From the NCBI RefSeq assembly GCF_003355155.1, contig NZ_CP031320.1, positions 5,819,367-5,883,366 of the forward strand: DNA of 64,000 nucleotides, in the 5' to 3' direction. A program made the translations under genes and the position numbers. This DNA is from Streptomyces armeniacus. GTDB taxonomy: Bacteria > Actinomycetota > Actinomycetes > Streptomycetales > Streptomycetaceae. The notes under the pieces were generated by a model that saw only the letters and a list, made by a program, of their open reading frames with translations, was not told the DNA's origin and did not search any database. This document shows, piece after piece, positions 26,795 to 36,164 of the stretch; within the stretch, counting starts at the first letter, position 1; each line of letters begins with the position of its first letter.

Positions 26795-28261
26795 ATGAAC
26801 GACCAGACCCAGTCCGGCGACGGGCACGAGCACGGTGAGCTCGGCGACGCCGAGTACGCGGAGTTCATGGAGCTCGCCGCCGAGGAGGGCTTCGACGCCG
26901 AGGAGGTGGAGGGCGCGCTCGGCGAGGCCGGCCACGGCCCGCTGCCCGTGCTCGCCGTCATCGGCCGCCCGAACGTCGGCAAGTCGACACTGGTGAACCG
27001 GATCCTCGGCCGCCGCGAGGCCGTCGTCGAGGACCGGCCCGGCGTCACCAGGGACCGTGTGACATACGAGGCGGAGTGGGCCGGCCGCCGGTTCAAGGTC
27101 GTCGACACCGGCGGCTGGGAGCAGGACGTGCTCGGCATCGACGCGTCCGTGGCCGCGCAGGCGGAGTTCGCGATCGAGGCCGCCGACGCGGTCGTGTTCG
27201 TCGTGGACGCCAAGGTGGGCGCGACGGACACCGACGAGGCCGTGGTGAAGCTGCTGCGCCGGTCCGGCAAGCCGGTGGTGCTGTGCGCCAACAAGGTTGA
27301 CGGGCCCTCCGGCGAGGCCGACGCGGCGTACCTGTGGTCGCTCGGCCTCGGCGAGCCCCAGCCCGTGTCCGCGCTGCACGGGCGCGGCACCGGCGACATG
27401 CTCGACGAGGTGCTGCGCGTCATGCCCGACGCGCCCGCCGAGACCTTCGGTGCCGTCCTCGGCGGACCGCGCAGGGTGGCGCTCATCGGCCGCCCGAACG
27501 TCGGCAAGTCGTCCCTGCTGAACAAGGTCGCCCGGGAGGACCGTGTCGTCGTCCACGAGATCGCCGGCACCACCCGCGACCCGGTGGACGAGCTGATCGA
27601 CCTCGGCGGCAAGACCTGGAAGTTCGTGGACACCGCCGGTATCCGGCGCCGAGTACACCTCCAGGAGGGCGCCGACTACTACGCCTCGCTGCGCACCGCC
27701 GCAGCACTGGAGAAGGCGGAGGTCGCGGTCGTCCTCATCGACGTCACCGAGCCGATCAGCGTGCAGGACCTGCGGATCATCAGCATGGCGGTGGACGCGG
27801 GACGGGCGCTCGTCCTCGCGTACAACAAGTGGGACACCCTCGACGAGGAGCGCCGCTACTACCTGGAGCGGGAGATCGAACGCGACCTCGTCCAGGTGCA
27901 GTGGGCGCCCCGCGTGAACGTGTCCGCGCGTACGGGCCGCCACATGGAGAAGCTGGTGCCCGCCATCGAGACCGCGCTGGAGGGCTGGGAGACGCGGGTG
28001 CCGACGGGCCGGCTGAACGCCTTCCTCGGCGAGATCGTCGCGTCGCACCCGCACCCCGTACGGGGCGGCAAGCAGCCGCGCATCCTCTTCGGCACGCAGG
28101 CGGGCACGAAGCCGCCGCGGTTCGTGCTGTTCGCCTCGGGCTTCCTGGAGGCGGGCTACCGGCGCTTCATCGAGCGGCGGCTGCGCGAGCAGTTCGGCTT
28201 CGAGGGAACGCCGGTGCACCTGTCGGTACGGGTGCGGGAGAAGCGCGGCAGGAAGAAGTAG
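26795..28261 (+). CDS. der: Ribosome biogenesis GTPase Der (EngA)
   Basis: 488 residues. Two G domains in tandem: first P-loop [12 protein letters not shown] (~residue 57), second [12 protein letters not shown] (~231), with NKVD and NKWD base-recognition motifs, then the KH-like domain ([15 protein letters not shown] to [11 protein letters not shown]). It acts in 50S assembly. ATG 26795 has GAGGACGAG just upstream; ATG 26771, used in a longer reading, lacks a site. The N-terminal acidic ~50 residues are typical of actinobacteria. Confidence 0.96.
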   Translation: MNDQTQSGDGHEHGELGDAEYAEFMELAAEEGFDAEEVEGALGEAGHGPLPVLAVIGRPNVGKSTLVNRILGRREAVVEDRPGVTRDRVTYEAEWAGRRFKVVDTGGWEQDVLGIDASVAAQAEFAIEAADAVVFVVDAKVGATDTDEAVVKLLRRSGKPVVLCANKVDGPSGEADAAYLWSLGLGEPQPVSALHGRGTGDMLDEVLRVMPDAPAETFGAVLGGPRRVALIGRPNVGKSSLLNKVAREDRVVVHEIAGTTRDPVDELIDLGGKTWKFVDTAGIRRRVHLQEGADYYASLRTAAALEKAEVAVVLIDVTEPISVQDLRIISMAVDAGRALVLAYNKWDTLDEERRYYLEREIERDLVQVQWAPRVNVSARTGRHMEKLVPAIETALEGWETRVPTGRLNAFLGEIVASHPHPVRGGKQPRILFGTQAGTKPPRFVLFASGFLEAGYRRFIERRLREQFGFEGTPVHLSVRVREKRGRKK

Positions 28262-28297
28262 CCGGACCCCGGGGCGGCGGGCCTGGGCCTCCGGGCT

Positions 28298-28560
28298 CAA
28301 CCGCCCGGAGGCGAGCGGCCCCCTCGCGAGCCAAAGGGCGCGCCGGTGTCGAGAGTGACGAGGCCGAGGGAGCGAGGGACGAGCGACCGCGGGCCGACGG
28401 AGTGTCGACGCCGGGTACAACCGCCCGGAGGCGAGGGATCCCCTCGCGAGCCAAAGGGCGCGCCGGTGTCGAGAGTGACGAGGCCGAGGGAGCGAGGGAC
28501 GAGCGACCGCGGGCCGACGGAGTGTCGACGCCGGGTACAAGTGCCCGGAGGCGAGGGAGG
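28298..28560. repeat. 120-bp tandem repeat, two units plus a partial third
   Basis: Units start with CAACCGCCCGGAGGCGAG at 28298 and 28418, exactly 120 bp apart; the third begins at 28538 and stops after about 23 bases. The two full units are almost identical (differences only in the first ~20 bases). Because 120 is a multiple of three, long open frames appear on both strands, but none has a credible start. It lies directly after der. Confidence 0.9.
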
Positions 28561-28568
28561 AGTAGCAG

Positions 28569-28823
28569 TCACAACCCGTAGCGGTGGCCGTCCCGTGGGG
28601 CGGGCGGCAGCGCGGCGGGGAGTGCTCCGCCGCGCTGCCGCAGGGTGTCGCCCCAGCGGCCCGTACCGGTGCCGTGCACCGTCCCGAACCGCTCGAACCT
28701 GAAGTCCTCCTCGCCGGAACGGTCCCCGGGCAGCGCCCGGAACAGCCGCCTGTACTCGGCGTACAGCGCGTCGTAGATCGGCGTACCCGATCCGCCGGGT
28801 GATGCCGTGTCAGGCTCGCGCAT
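28569..28823 (-). CDS. Conserved hypothetical protein
   Basis: About 84 residues from ATG 28823 (MREPDTASPGGSGTPIYDAL). The segment IYDALYAEYRRLFRALPGDR, then FRFERFGT, looks like a conserved streptomycete helix-rich protein; the rest is Arg/Gly-rich. A longer start (GTG 28886) is open but lacks a binding site. No function is proposed. Confidence 0.55.
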   Translation of the reverse strand: MREPDTASPGGSGTPIYDALYAEYRRLFRALPGDRSGEEDFRFERFGTVHGTGTGRWGDTLRQRGGALPAALPPAPRDGHRYGL

Positions 28824-29011
28824 TCCGGGGAGGTGGCTCTGGCCGAGATGGTTCCGTACGGGGGAGGAGGGTTCGTAGGGCTGCACGACTGGTCAAACGA
28901 CCACGCCGCCCGGCGGATGCGGGCCCGCGCGGCGAATGACCTGTTCGCAGGGTGTACGAAGGCAGCGCGGGCCCTCCGTTACGACGGCTCGCGCCCTCCG
29001 CGCCGCGCCGC

Positions 29012-29962
29012 TCAGGTGCCCGCGAGCGGCATCGAGCCCGCCACGAGGGCACCGTGCGCCGCGGCCCGCTCCAGCGCCTCACGCAGCAGGTCCTCGCGCG
29101 GCTGCTGGCCGATCGAGCCGACGGGGGCGGCGTACACCAGCACCGTGTGGCTCTTGTTCGCCGCGGTGCGCCAGCCGTCCGTGACGTCCAGCGGCTGGTG
29201 CGCCTGCCACCACGACACCGGCTGGCTGGAACCCGCCGGTGGCGGCTGCAGGATGCCGTGCAGCTGGCCCATCGCCAGCAGCACCGACCAGCCCTCGATG
29301 GGCGCGGGCACCTGGTCCAGGTTCATCACGGGGTGGAAGCCCTGCTCGATGAGGAGCGGCAGGAAGTCGTCGCCGGGGCCGTCCGAACCGGGCCGGGCGA
29401 TGGGCCCGTTCGGCTCGACGACGATGGCGGGGTGCAGCGTGTCGCCGATCAGCACCTGCCCGCAGGTCACGCCGAGGACGGCCTGCCGGGGCGCGGCACC
29501 GGCCGCGCTCTCGGGGGTGGCGGGCGTGCTGTCGGCGGCGCCGGGGCCTCCGCCCGCAGTCGCGGGCTGGGTGCCCCCGTCCGGCACCGGCTGCTGGCCG
29601 ATCTGCTGGCCGATCTGCGGGCCGGGCCGGCCTCCGGGCTGCCGGCCGGCCGGCGCACCGGGCTGGCCGCCCTGCTGGCCCGCCTGCTGGCCGGTGATGG
29701 AGCGTACGGCGCCCTGGAGCTGTTCCTCGGAGACCGAGACGACCTGCGAGGGGACGCACGTGGCGTGGGCGAAGGCGAGTACGGCCGTCTCCTCGCCGAC
29801 GAACAGCACCGTGCTGGTGCGCTCGCGCTCGGTGTCGCCGGGGGTGCGGCAGGAGGTGCAGTCGTAGCTGCCCGGGGCGTTCTCCCCGGCGAGCAGCCGG
29901 GTGGCTTCGTCTTCGCCGATCTCGGCGCGTACGTCTTCGCTGACGTCGAGCATGGGGGGCAC
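29012..29962 (-). CDS. Conserved hypothetical protein, two alpha/beta modules with Gln/Pro linker
   Basis: 316 residues. The N-terminal module (residues ~1-95) has a YDCTSCRTPGD motif (CxxC) and strands (TSTVLFVGEETAVLAFAHAT). A Gly/Gln/Pro linker (~100-165) contains repeats such as GQQIGQQ. The C-terminal module (~170-316) includes VLGVTCGQVLIGDTLHPAIV and WSVLLAMGQLHGILQPP. It is cytoplasmic by appearance, with no signal. I do not recognise the family. GTG 29962 was chosen because AGGAG lies 6 bases upstream; the frame is open to 30196. Confidence 0.72.
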   Translation of the reverse strand: MPPMLDVSEDVRAEIGEDEATRLLAGENAPGSYDCTSCRTPGDTERERTSTVLFVGEETAVLAFAHATCVPSQVVSVSEEQLQGAVRSITGQQAGQQGGQPGAPAGRQPGGRPGPQIGQQIGQQPVPDGGTQPATAGGGPGAADSTPATPESAAGAAPRQAVLGVTCGQVLIGDTLHPAIVVEPNGPIARPGSDGPGDDFLPLLIEQGFHPVMNLDQVPAPIEGWSVLLAMGQLHGILQPPPAGSSQPVSWWQAHQPLDVTDGWRTAANKSHTVLVYAAPVGSIGQQPREDLLREALERAAAHGALVAGSMPLAGT

Positions 29963-30315
29963 GGGGGACTCCTGGCTTCTTGCGGTTCGGACTTGCGGGT
30001 TCGGGCTGGTCTGGGAAACGAGGTCGGGATGGTGCCGGCCGGCCAGGCTGGTCAGGCTGACCGGACGGGTACGCCGGCCAGGCTGGTCAGGCTGTCGGGC
30101 CGGACGGCGCTCGGTTCTGTCCGTAGGGCTGATCCGTAGGGCTAACGGGTGCGCGGTGCTCGCGGTCACGCGTCGGCGCCCGGTCAATCGCCGCATCGGG
30201 CTACGTACGGGGCCGACGTGCGGGCCCCTGCGCCCGGCGCCGTCTGCTCCGACCGGGTGGGGCGCCGTGGCCGTGCGGGCGCGGTGGGACGGGACACGCC
30301 GAGGGCCGTGCCTAG

Positions 30316-31008
<693 letters not shown>

Positions 31009-31086
31009 TTCCCGGATTCCGCCACGGGGCGGCTCGGACGGCTCGCCGCTGAACGCGACCGTCCCGCGCCGCAGTTCGTACACCAC

Positions 31087-31137
31087 GGCCGTCGCGGCCC
31101 GCAGCGCCAGTGTGAGGTGCTGCGGGCCGCGACGGCC
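31087..31137 (+). terminator. Long perfect hairpin after the Rpf-like gene
   Basis: A 19-bp perfect stem (31087-31105 with 31119-31137) and a 13-base loop, about 80 bases past the stop. Stem length is unusual for a simple terminator; it may instead be a duplication scar. Confidence 0.6.
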
Positions 31138-31672
31138 GTACGGCTCACCGCGAAGGTCACGAACGTTCAGAACCGGTCGTCGTCGGTCGCGAAGGACTAC
31201 AAGAACGCGCCACGTTGCCGCAACGCGCTCCGGGCGACCGGCAGCAGCCGTAAGCACGAGGACACGGACCACCTCGCGGTGTGCGGCAGTGGCAGCTGGA
31301 GGGCCGGGCCGCGGCGAGGTGGTTCGCGGACGCGGCGGAGTCCTGGACAGGTCAGGAGGAGATGACCGAAAACTGCTATACGGTCCCACAGCTCGCGTAC
31401 CGTCCCTGACATCTTTCGCTCGTCAGCGACCGTCCCCGAACGCCAGTGAAGGCAATGTGATCGTCAGGGTTCCCATCAGCGCCTCACAATGTCAGAACAC
31501 TTACAGAACAAGGTGGTGAATCGGGCCAACCCCGGCACGCCTTTTGGGGTCTATCCAGGTGTCAGGCGGTCAGTGGGGGAACTGAGCGCGCGGCCCCGTG
31601 GAATCTGGGAAAGATGCGCAATTCGCTACGAGACCGCACATTCCACCCCCGCATGCTCGGAGGACTCTCCGC
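31138..31672. other. Intergenic region, no supported gene
   Basis: Several short open frames exist on both strands, but none has codon bias plus a binding site. A 15-codon frame at 31362 has AGGAGG only two bases upstream. 31380-31560 is lower in G+C and probably holds the promoter of the gene at 31673. Confidence 0.5.
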
Positions 31673-32728
31673 ATGACCCTGCCGAGGACCCCCGGTGAGG
31701 GCGGCACTTCGCCTGCCTCGCCCGGCTCGCACCCTCCGCGCACCGGGCTGAGAGCCGACTGCACCGCGGACACCGCGGGCGGCCTGACCTTCGACCTCGT
31801 GCTGCCGGACGGCTCCGCGGCCGGCCGCTGGGACGCCGCGCTCCTGCTGGAGAGACGCCCGCCCGGCCGCCGCGCCCCGGCCCACGCGTACGCGCCCGCG
31901 GGCGCCCACGCGCCCGGCGCCGCCGCCCCCTACGGCCACGCCGCCCCGGCCGACCGTGCCGACTCCGGTGAGCACGCCGACCCGTTCGCGCCCGGCGACG
32001 CCACCGACACCGCCGACCACTGGGTGCGCCTGCCGCTTTTCCCGTTCGGCGAGGACCGGCTGCGTGCGGCACTGCCGAGCACCATGACGCTGGCCGAGGG
32101 CCGCTGGGACGCGTACGTCGCGCTCGGCGAGGACGAGCCGCAGCGCCTGCGCCCCGGACTTCTCGACCTGCGCTCGCTCGGCGAGCGGGACCCGAGCGCG
32201 CACCGCACCTGGCTCGGCGTACGCATCCCGTACGCCGCCCGGCAGGGCGACCTGGCCGTACGGGCCTGGCTGCGCTGGCCGCACGCCGAACTGCAGGAAC
32301 TGCGCGTCGCGGACGGCGGCATGAGCCTGCGCGGGCGGCTGTTCGGCGCACCGCTCGACGAAGGCGCCCGGCTCGAGGCGCGGCTCCGGAGCGGCGCCGA
32401 GTGCGTCACCGCCGGCGTACGCGAGGCGCCCGGCGGCGGCACCGGCTTCAGCGCCACGCTGCCCTTCGACGCCCTGTTCGACGCGTCCGACGCCGCACTC
32501 CACGCCGCCGCCCCGGCCGACGGCACGCGCGCACCCCGCGTCTGGGACGTGTGGCTGCGCCCCTCGGACGGAACGGCGCCGGTACGGGTGGGCCGCATCC
32601 TGGACGACGTTCCGGACAAGAAGCGGACCGTCGTCTATCCGTCGCACTCCGCCGCGGCCGGCACGGCCACCCCGTACTACACCCGCGACAACGACCTCGC
32701 GGTGCGGCTGCAGAGCCCGCCCGGCTGA
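31673..32728 (+). CDS. Conserved hypothetical protein (often labelled transferase)
   Basis: 351 residues. Two beta-rich halves are joined by an Ala/Gly/Pro linker (~60-100): GLRADCTADTAGGLTFDLVL, then DHWVRLPLFPF and WDAYVALGEDEPQRL, and later GMSLRGRLFGAPLDEGARLE with VWDVWLRPSDGTAPVRVGRI. This repeated module also occurs at the ends of polymer-type glycosyltransferases, but no catalytic domain is present here. GGAGG at 31659-31663 supports ATG 31673. Function unknown; transfer activity is not supported by the sequence. Confidence 0.65.
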   Translation: MTLPRTPGEGGTSPASPGSHPPRTGLRADCTADTAGGLTFDLVLPDGSAAGRWDAALLLERRPPGRRAPAHAYAPAGAHAPGAAAPYGHAAPADRADSGEHADPFAPGDATDTADHWVRLPLFPFGEDRLRAALPSTMTLAEGRWDAYVALGEDEPQRLRPGLLDLRSLGERDPSAHRTWLGVRIPYAARQGDLAVRAWLRWPHAELQELRVADGGMSLRGRLFGAPLDEGARLEARLRSGAECVTAGVREAPGGGTGFSATLPFDALFDASDAALHAAAPADGTRAPRVWDVWLRPSDGTAPVRVGRILDDVPDKKRTVVYPSHSAAAGTATPYYTRDNDLAVRLQSPPG

Positions 32729-32786
32729 GCCGCGGGCGCTCCCCTTGCGGACCGTGGGTGTCCGCAACCGCTGCCAGACTCGAGGC

Positions 32787-33848
32787 ATGTTGGAGACCTC
32801 GGCACGGCTGCTGCGACTGCTCTCACTGCTTCAGGCACACCGCGAATGGTCCGGCGGCGACCTTGCCGACCGCCTCGGCGTCACCCCGCGCACGGTGCGC
32901 CGCGACATCGACCGGCTGCGCGGCCTCGGCTATCCGGTCCACTCCAGCACCGGCACCGCCGGCGGCTACCAGCTGGGCGCGGGCGCCGAACTGCCGCCGC
33001 TGCTGCTGGACGACGAGGAGGCCGTCGCTGTCGCCGTCGGGCTCCAGGGCGCCGCGAACGGCGGCGTGCAGGGCATCGAGGAGGCGTCCGTACAGGCACT
33101 CGCCAAGCTGGAGCAGGTGCTCCCGCACCGGCTGCGCCGCCGGGTCAGCGCGCTCAACGCGTACACCGTGTCGATGACCCGCGAGTACCGCGGCCCCGCC
33201 GCCGACCCGCGCACCATCACCGAACTCGCGCACGCCTGCCGGGACCACGAGCGGCTGCGCTTCGAGTACCTCTCGCACGACGGCACGCCGTCGCGCCGCA
33301 CCGTCGAGCCGTACCGGCTGGTGAGCAGCCACCGCCGCTGGTACCTCGTCGGCTGGGACACGGACCGCGGGGACTGGCGTACGTACCGGGCCGACCGCAT
33401 CACCCTCAAGCCGCCGCACGGCCCCCGCTTCGCCCCGCGCACACCGCCCGCCGAGGACCTCGCGGCCTGGGTCTCCCAGGGCGTGTCCACACGCGCGTAC
33501 ACGGAGCAGGCGACCGCCCTGCTGCGGGCGCCGATCGAGGAGGCGGCCGAGCACATCTCGCCGACCACCGGCACGCTGGAGGCGGTCGACGAGCACACCT
33601 GCCTGCTGCGTACGGGCGCGCACTCGCTGGACGTCATGGTGATCCACCTGCTGATGCTCGGCATCGACTTCGAGGTACGGGAGCCCGCGGCGCTCGTGGA
33701 CCGCGTCCGGCTCGCCCGTGACCGCCTGTCGCGGGCGCTGGGGGAGCCCGAGGGGGCGGACGCGGTGGCGGGTGCGCCCTCGGCCGCACCCGGCCGCGAA
33801 GGGGCCGGCGCGGGGACCGGTGCAGAGGGAACTCACCGCCGCGGCTGA
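32787..33848 (+). CDS. WYL-domain transcriptional regulator (YafY type)
   Basis: 353 residues. An N-terminal HTH (SARLLRLLSLLQAHREWSGG, VTPRTVRRDIDRLRGLGYPV) is followed by a linker and the WYL domain (~residues 140-220: LRFEYLSHDGTPSRRTVEPY, RRWYLVGWDTDRGDWRTYR) and a WCX-type C-terminal extension. Such regulators sense nucleic acid fragments or small ligands. The tail is Ala/Gly-rich. The target genes are not evident from context. Confidence 0.92.
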   Translation: MLETSARLLRLLSLLQAHREWSGGDLADRLGVTPRTVRRDIDRLRGLGYPVHSSTGTAGGYQLGAGAELPPLLLDDEEAVAVAVGLQGAANGGVQGIEEASVQALAKLEQVLPHRLRRRVSALNAYTVSMTREYRGPAADPRTITELAHACRDHERLRFEYLSHDGTPSRRTVEPYRLVSSHRRWYLVGWDTDRGDWRTYRADRITLKPPHGPRFAPRTPPAEDLAAWVSQGVSTRAYTEQATALLRAPIEEAAEHISPTTGTLEAVDEHTCLLRTGAHSLDVMVIHLLMLGIDFEVREPAALVDRVRLARDRLSRALGEPEGADAVAGAPSAAPGREGAGAGTGAEGTHRRG

Positions 33849-34102
33849 GCCGTTCGGCACGTCGCGTGCGCGCGCGAGACGCTATTCCCGTGCGCCCGCG
33901 GAAACGGAATTGGGAGCACCGCAATTTCTCCGGAAGCCCCGGTGAGAGGCTTTTCTCCGCGGATAAATACGACTGGTCGAAAAGCCACGTTCGGGTGACA
34001 AACACAACTCCGAACAGACCGCGGCCCGTGACACAAGTGTGACGAGGCAACGATAGGGGCGGGACTTCCGGGTGCCCCGCCCGAGGTCGTACGGTGGCTG
34101 CC

Positions 34103-34333
34103 ATGGCACCCGATTCCGCAGCTCCGGACTCCCCGCAGGACGATCCCGAACGTGACGATCCCGAACGTTATGTCGGACTCTCCTCCGAGACCGCGGAGCA
34201 GCGGGCACACGCGCGGGGCTGGTCCACGGTGCGCGTGCTCGCGCCGGACGCGATCATCACCATGGAGTTCCTGTCCGGGCGGCTGAATCTCGCCGTACAG
34301 GACGGCACGGTCGTCCGCTGCTGGAAGGGCTGA
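34103..34333 (+). CDS. Small I78-like peptidase inhibitor family protein
   Basis: 76 residues. The C-terminal half (GWSTVRVLAPDAIITMEFLS, then GRLNLAVQDGTVVRCWKG) matches the I78 inhibitor pattern, where the loop before the final strand binds serine proteases. There is no signal peptide, so it would act inside the cell or be a relative without inhibitor function. GTG 34094 has GAGGT upstream and is an alternative start. Confidence 0.72.
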   Translation: MAPDSAAPDSPQDDPERDDPERYVGLSSETAEQRAHARGWSTVRVLAPDAIITMEFLSGRLNLAVQDGTVVRCWKG

Positions 34334-34382
34334 CCGCCCCTGCGGGTCCCGCCACGGGTACGGCCCCCGCCGTGCCCGTACG

Positions 34383-35540
34383 TCACTTCCCGCGCGGGCC
34401 CAGGGGTGCGGTGGGCGTCGGCGCCGTGCGGTCCGTGCCGGCGGGGCGGCGGCCGCCGCCGCCCTGGCCCGCGGGGGCGCGTTCCGCGGCGCGTACGGGA
34501 TGCGGCCGCGCCGTGTGGTGCACGCGGGCGGGCGGTGCGCCGGGTGTGCCCGGGACGGGCGGCACGGCGGCGCCGTCGGAGGGCTGCGGCTCGGCCGGCC
34601 AGGCGGGCTCCTCGGCGTGCGGTTCACCTTCGGGGTGCTCTGAGGCCGACTCCTCGTCGGCCGCGGCCCCGGCACCCGCGTACGGGCGCGGGGAACGCCC
34701 GCCGGACCGGTGCCCGGCCGCCGAGTACTGGCCGTTGGAGCGCCCCAGCGCGGGCGCCGGCGACGGGGACGCGGTGGACACCGGCAGGGGAGCCTGCCGC
34801 CGGCGCAGGGCGCGCAGCCGCTCGCGGTACTCGAGGACCAGCGACTCGGCGCGGGCGATGGCCGGTTCGCACCACGGCAGGCCGAGCAGGATCAGCAGGC
34901 CGGCCGCCCAGCCCAGGAGCACGTCGCTGACCCAGTGCGTACCGAGGTAGACCGTGGTGGCGCCGACGCCGAGGGCGGCGAACGCGGCGACCAGCGAGAG
35001 CATCCGGCGGGCCCGCGGCGTGCTGGCGAGGTAGGCGAGGATGCCCCAGGTCACGACGGCGTTCGCGGTGTGGCCGGAGGGGAATATATCGCCGCCGGCG
35101 AAGAGTTCGGCGGAGCCGACCTCGGTGGCGTAGTGCGGCCCGAGCCTGCCGAGCCCGATCTTGACCGCGCCGACGGACACGTTGAGCAGCAGCAGCGCCA
35201 GGGCGAGGATCAGCAGGGGGCGCGGTGTGCGCTGCCGCCAGGAGCGCCAGCCGAGCCAGGCCGCGACGAGCACGGCGGTCGGGGCGCGCTGGCCGAGGAC
35301 CACGAAGTAGTCCAGGAACGCGTGGTACTCCGGCCACTGCTTGTACGGCCGGAACAGCATCACCTGCCAGTCCACCCGTACGAGAATGCTCTTCAGGAGG
35401 ACCGCGGCGACAATGACCGCATACAGCACCACAGTTGAGCCGAACAGCACCCTGCGGTGTCGGCTCATCCGCGGGACATCGCGGCTGCTCGGTCGCTCAG
35501 GCTCTTGCTCGAGCCTGGCGAGGATTCGCTCGGTACGCAC
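34383..35540 (-). CDS. PAP2 family membrane phosphatase
   Basis: 385 residues. Six membrane segments within ~45-245 and the three phosphatase motifs: KIGLGRLGP (relaxed KxxxxxxRP), FPSGHTANA (PSGH), and TVYLGTHWVSDVLLG (SRxxxxxHxxxD-like). It probably dephosphorylates lipid phosphates. The C-terminal ~140 residues are a Pro/Ala-rich cytoplasmic tail. GTG 35540 (MRTERILARLEQEPERP) fits streptomycete relatives; the frame extends to 35624 without support. Confidence 0.88.
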   Translation of the reverse strand: MRTERILARLEQEPERPSSRDVPRMSRHRRVLFGSTVVLYAVIVAAVLLKSILVRVDWQVMLFRPYKQWPEYHAFLDYFVVLGQRAPTAVLVAAWLGWRSWRQRTPRPLLILALALLLLNVSVGAVKIGLGRLGPHYATEVGSAELFAGGDIFPSGHTANAVVTWGILAYLASTPRARRMLSLVAAFAALGVGATTVYLGTHWVSDVLLGWAAGLLILLGLPWCEPAIARAESLVLEYRERLRALRRRQAPLPVSTASPSPAPALGRSNGQYSAAGHRSGGRSPRPYAGAGAAADEESASEHPEGEPHAEEPAWPAEPQPSDGAAVPPVPGTPGAPPARVHHTARPHPVRAAERAPAGQGGGGRRPAGTDRTAPTPTAPLGPRGK

Positions 35541-36164
35541 CCAATCGACGTTACAACGCGTCTGAGAGGTGAACGTACTAGTCACCGCCTTTGTGATGAC
35601 GATGTGATGTGGAGTGCGTCTCATCCCGGCTTTTATCCCGCGTATTCCGGTGGCTTATCCGGGCTCCCGATCACGCGTTTAGGCGTTGCTTAACAACGGC
35701 GTATCCCGGTCTCTCTGTATTCCGTTCACCAGTGCTTAATCCGGAATTATCCCTTCGCTTCCCGGGTGCGCGCACACCCTTGCACAGACTCCCTGACCAG
35801 GGGCGGGTACCCCCGCGCGGAGCGCCCGAACGCGGTCCCGCGGCCCGCCAGCGTACGGCCACGGCGGGCCCGCCCGCGTACGGGCCGCACGGACCCGCCC
35901 GCGCGGGGGAGCCCGTACGAACGCTCCGTCCGAAGCCCGTACGACGCCCGCGCCGGCCGCCCCTCCGACGCCCGTACGCCCGCCCGCGCGGGACCCGTAC
36001 GCCCGCCCGCCTGCGGTCCGAGGTGAGACGCGCCACTCGACCACCGCGCCGCGTCGCGTACCCTGACGCCCATCCGTCCCGCTGTGCCGGGCCGGGCGCC
36101 GCCCCCGGAGCGCTCCGGCTTTCCCCCCGGTACGACGAGGCCGGATGCAAGAGGAGGTGCGTAC
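35541..36164. other. Intergenic region between divergent PAP2 and MFS genes
   Basis: 35541-35760 is comparatively AT-rich and should carry the PAP2 promoter and part of the MFS promoter. 35800-36080 is extremely G+C-rich and dense in CGTACG and GTACGG words. Open frames here (both strands) lack codon bias or binding sites. GAGGAGG at 36151-36157 serves the MFS gene. Confidence 0.5.

Noticed and set aside
28167..28702. Frames on both strands with repeated peptides (RERGTSDRGPTECRRR).
   Set aside because: Products of the 120-bp tandem repeat, whose length is a multiple of three; no start signals.
31362..31409. 15-codon frame with AGGAGG upstream.
   Set aside because: The binding site is only two bases from the ATG, too close for initiation, and there is no other support.
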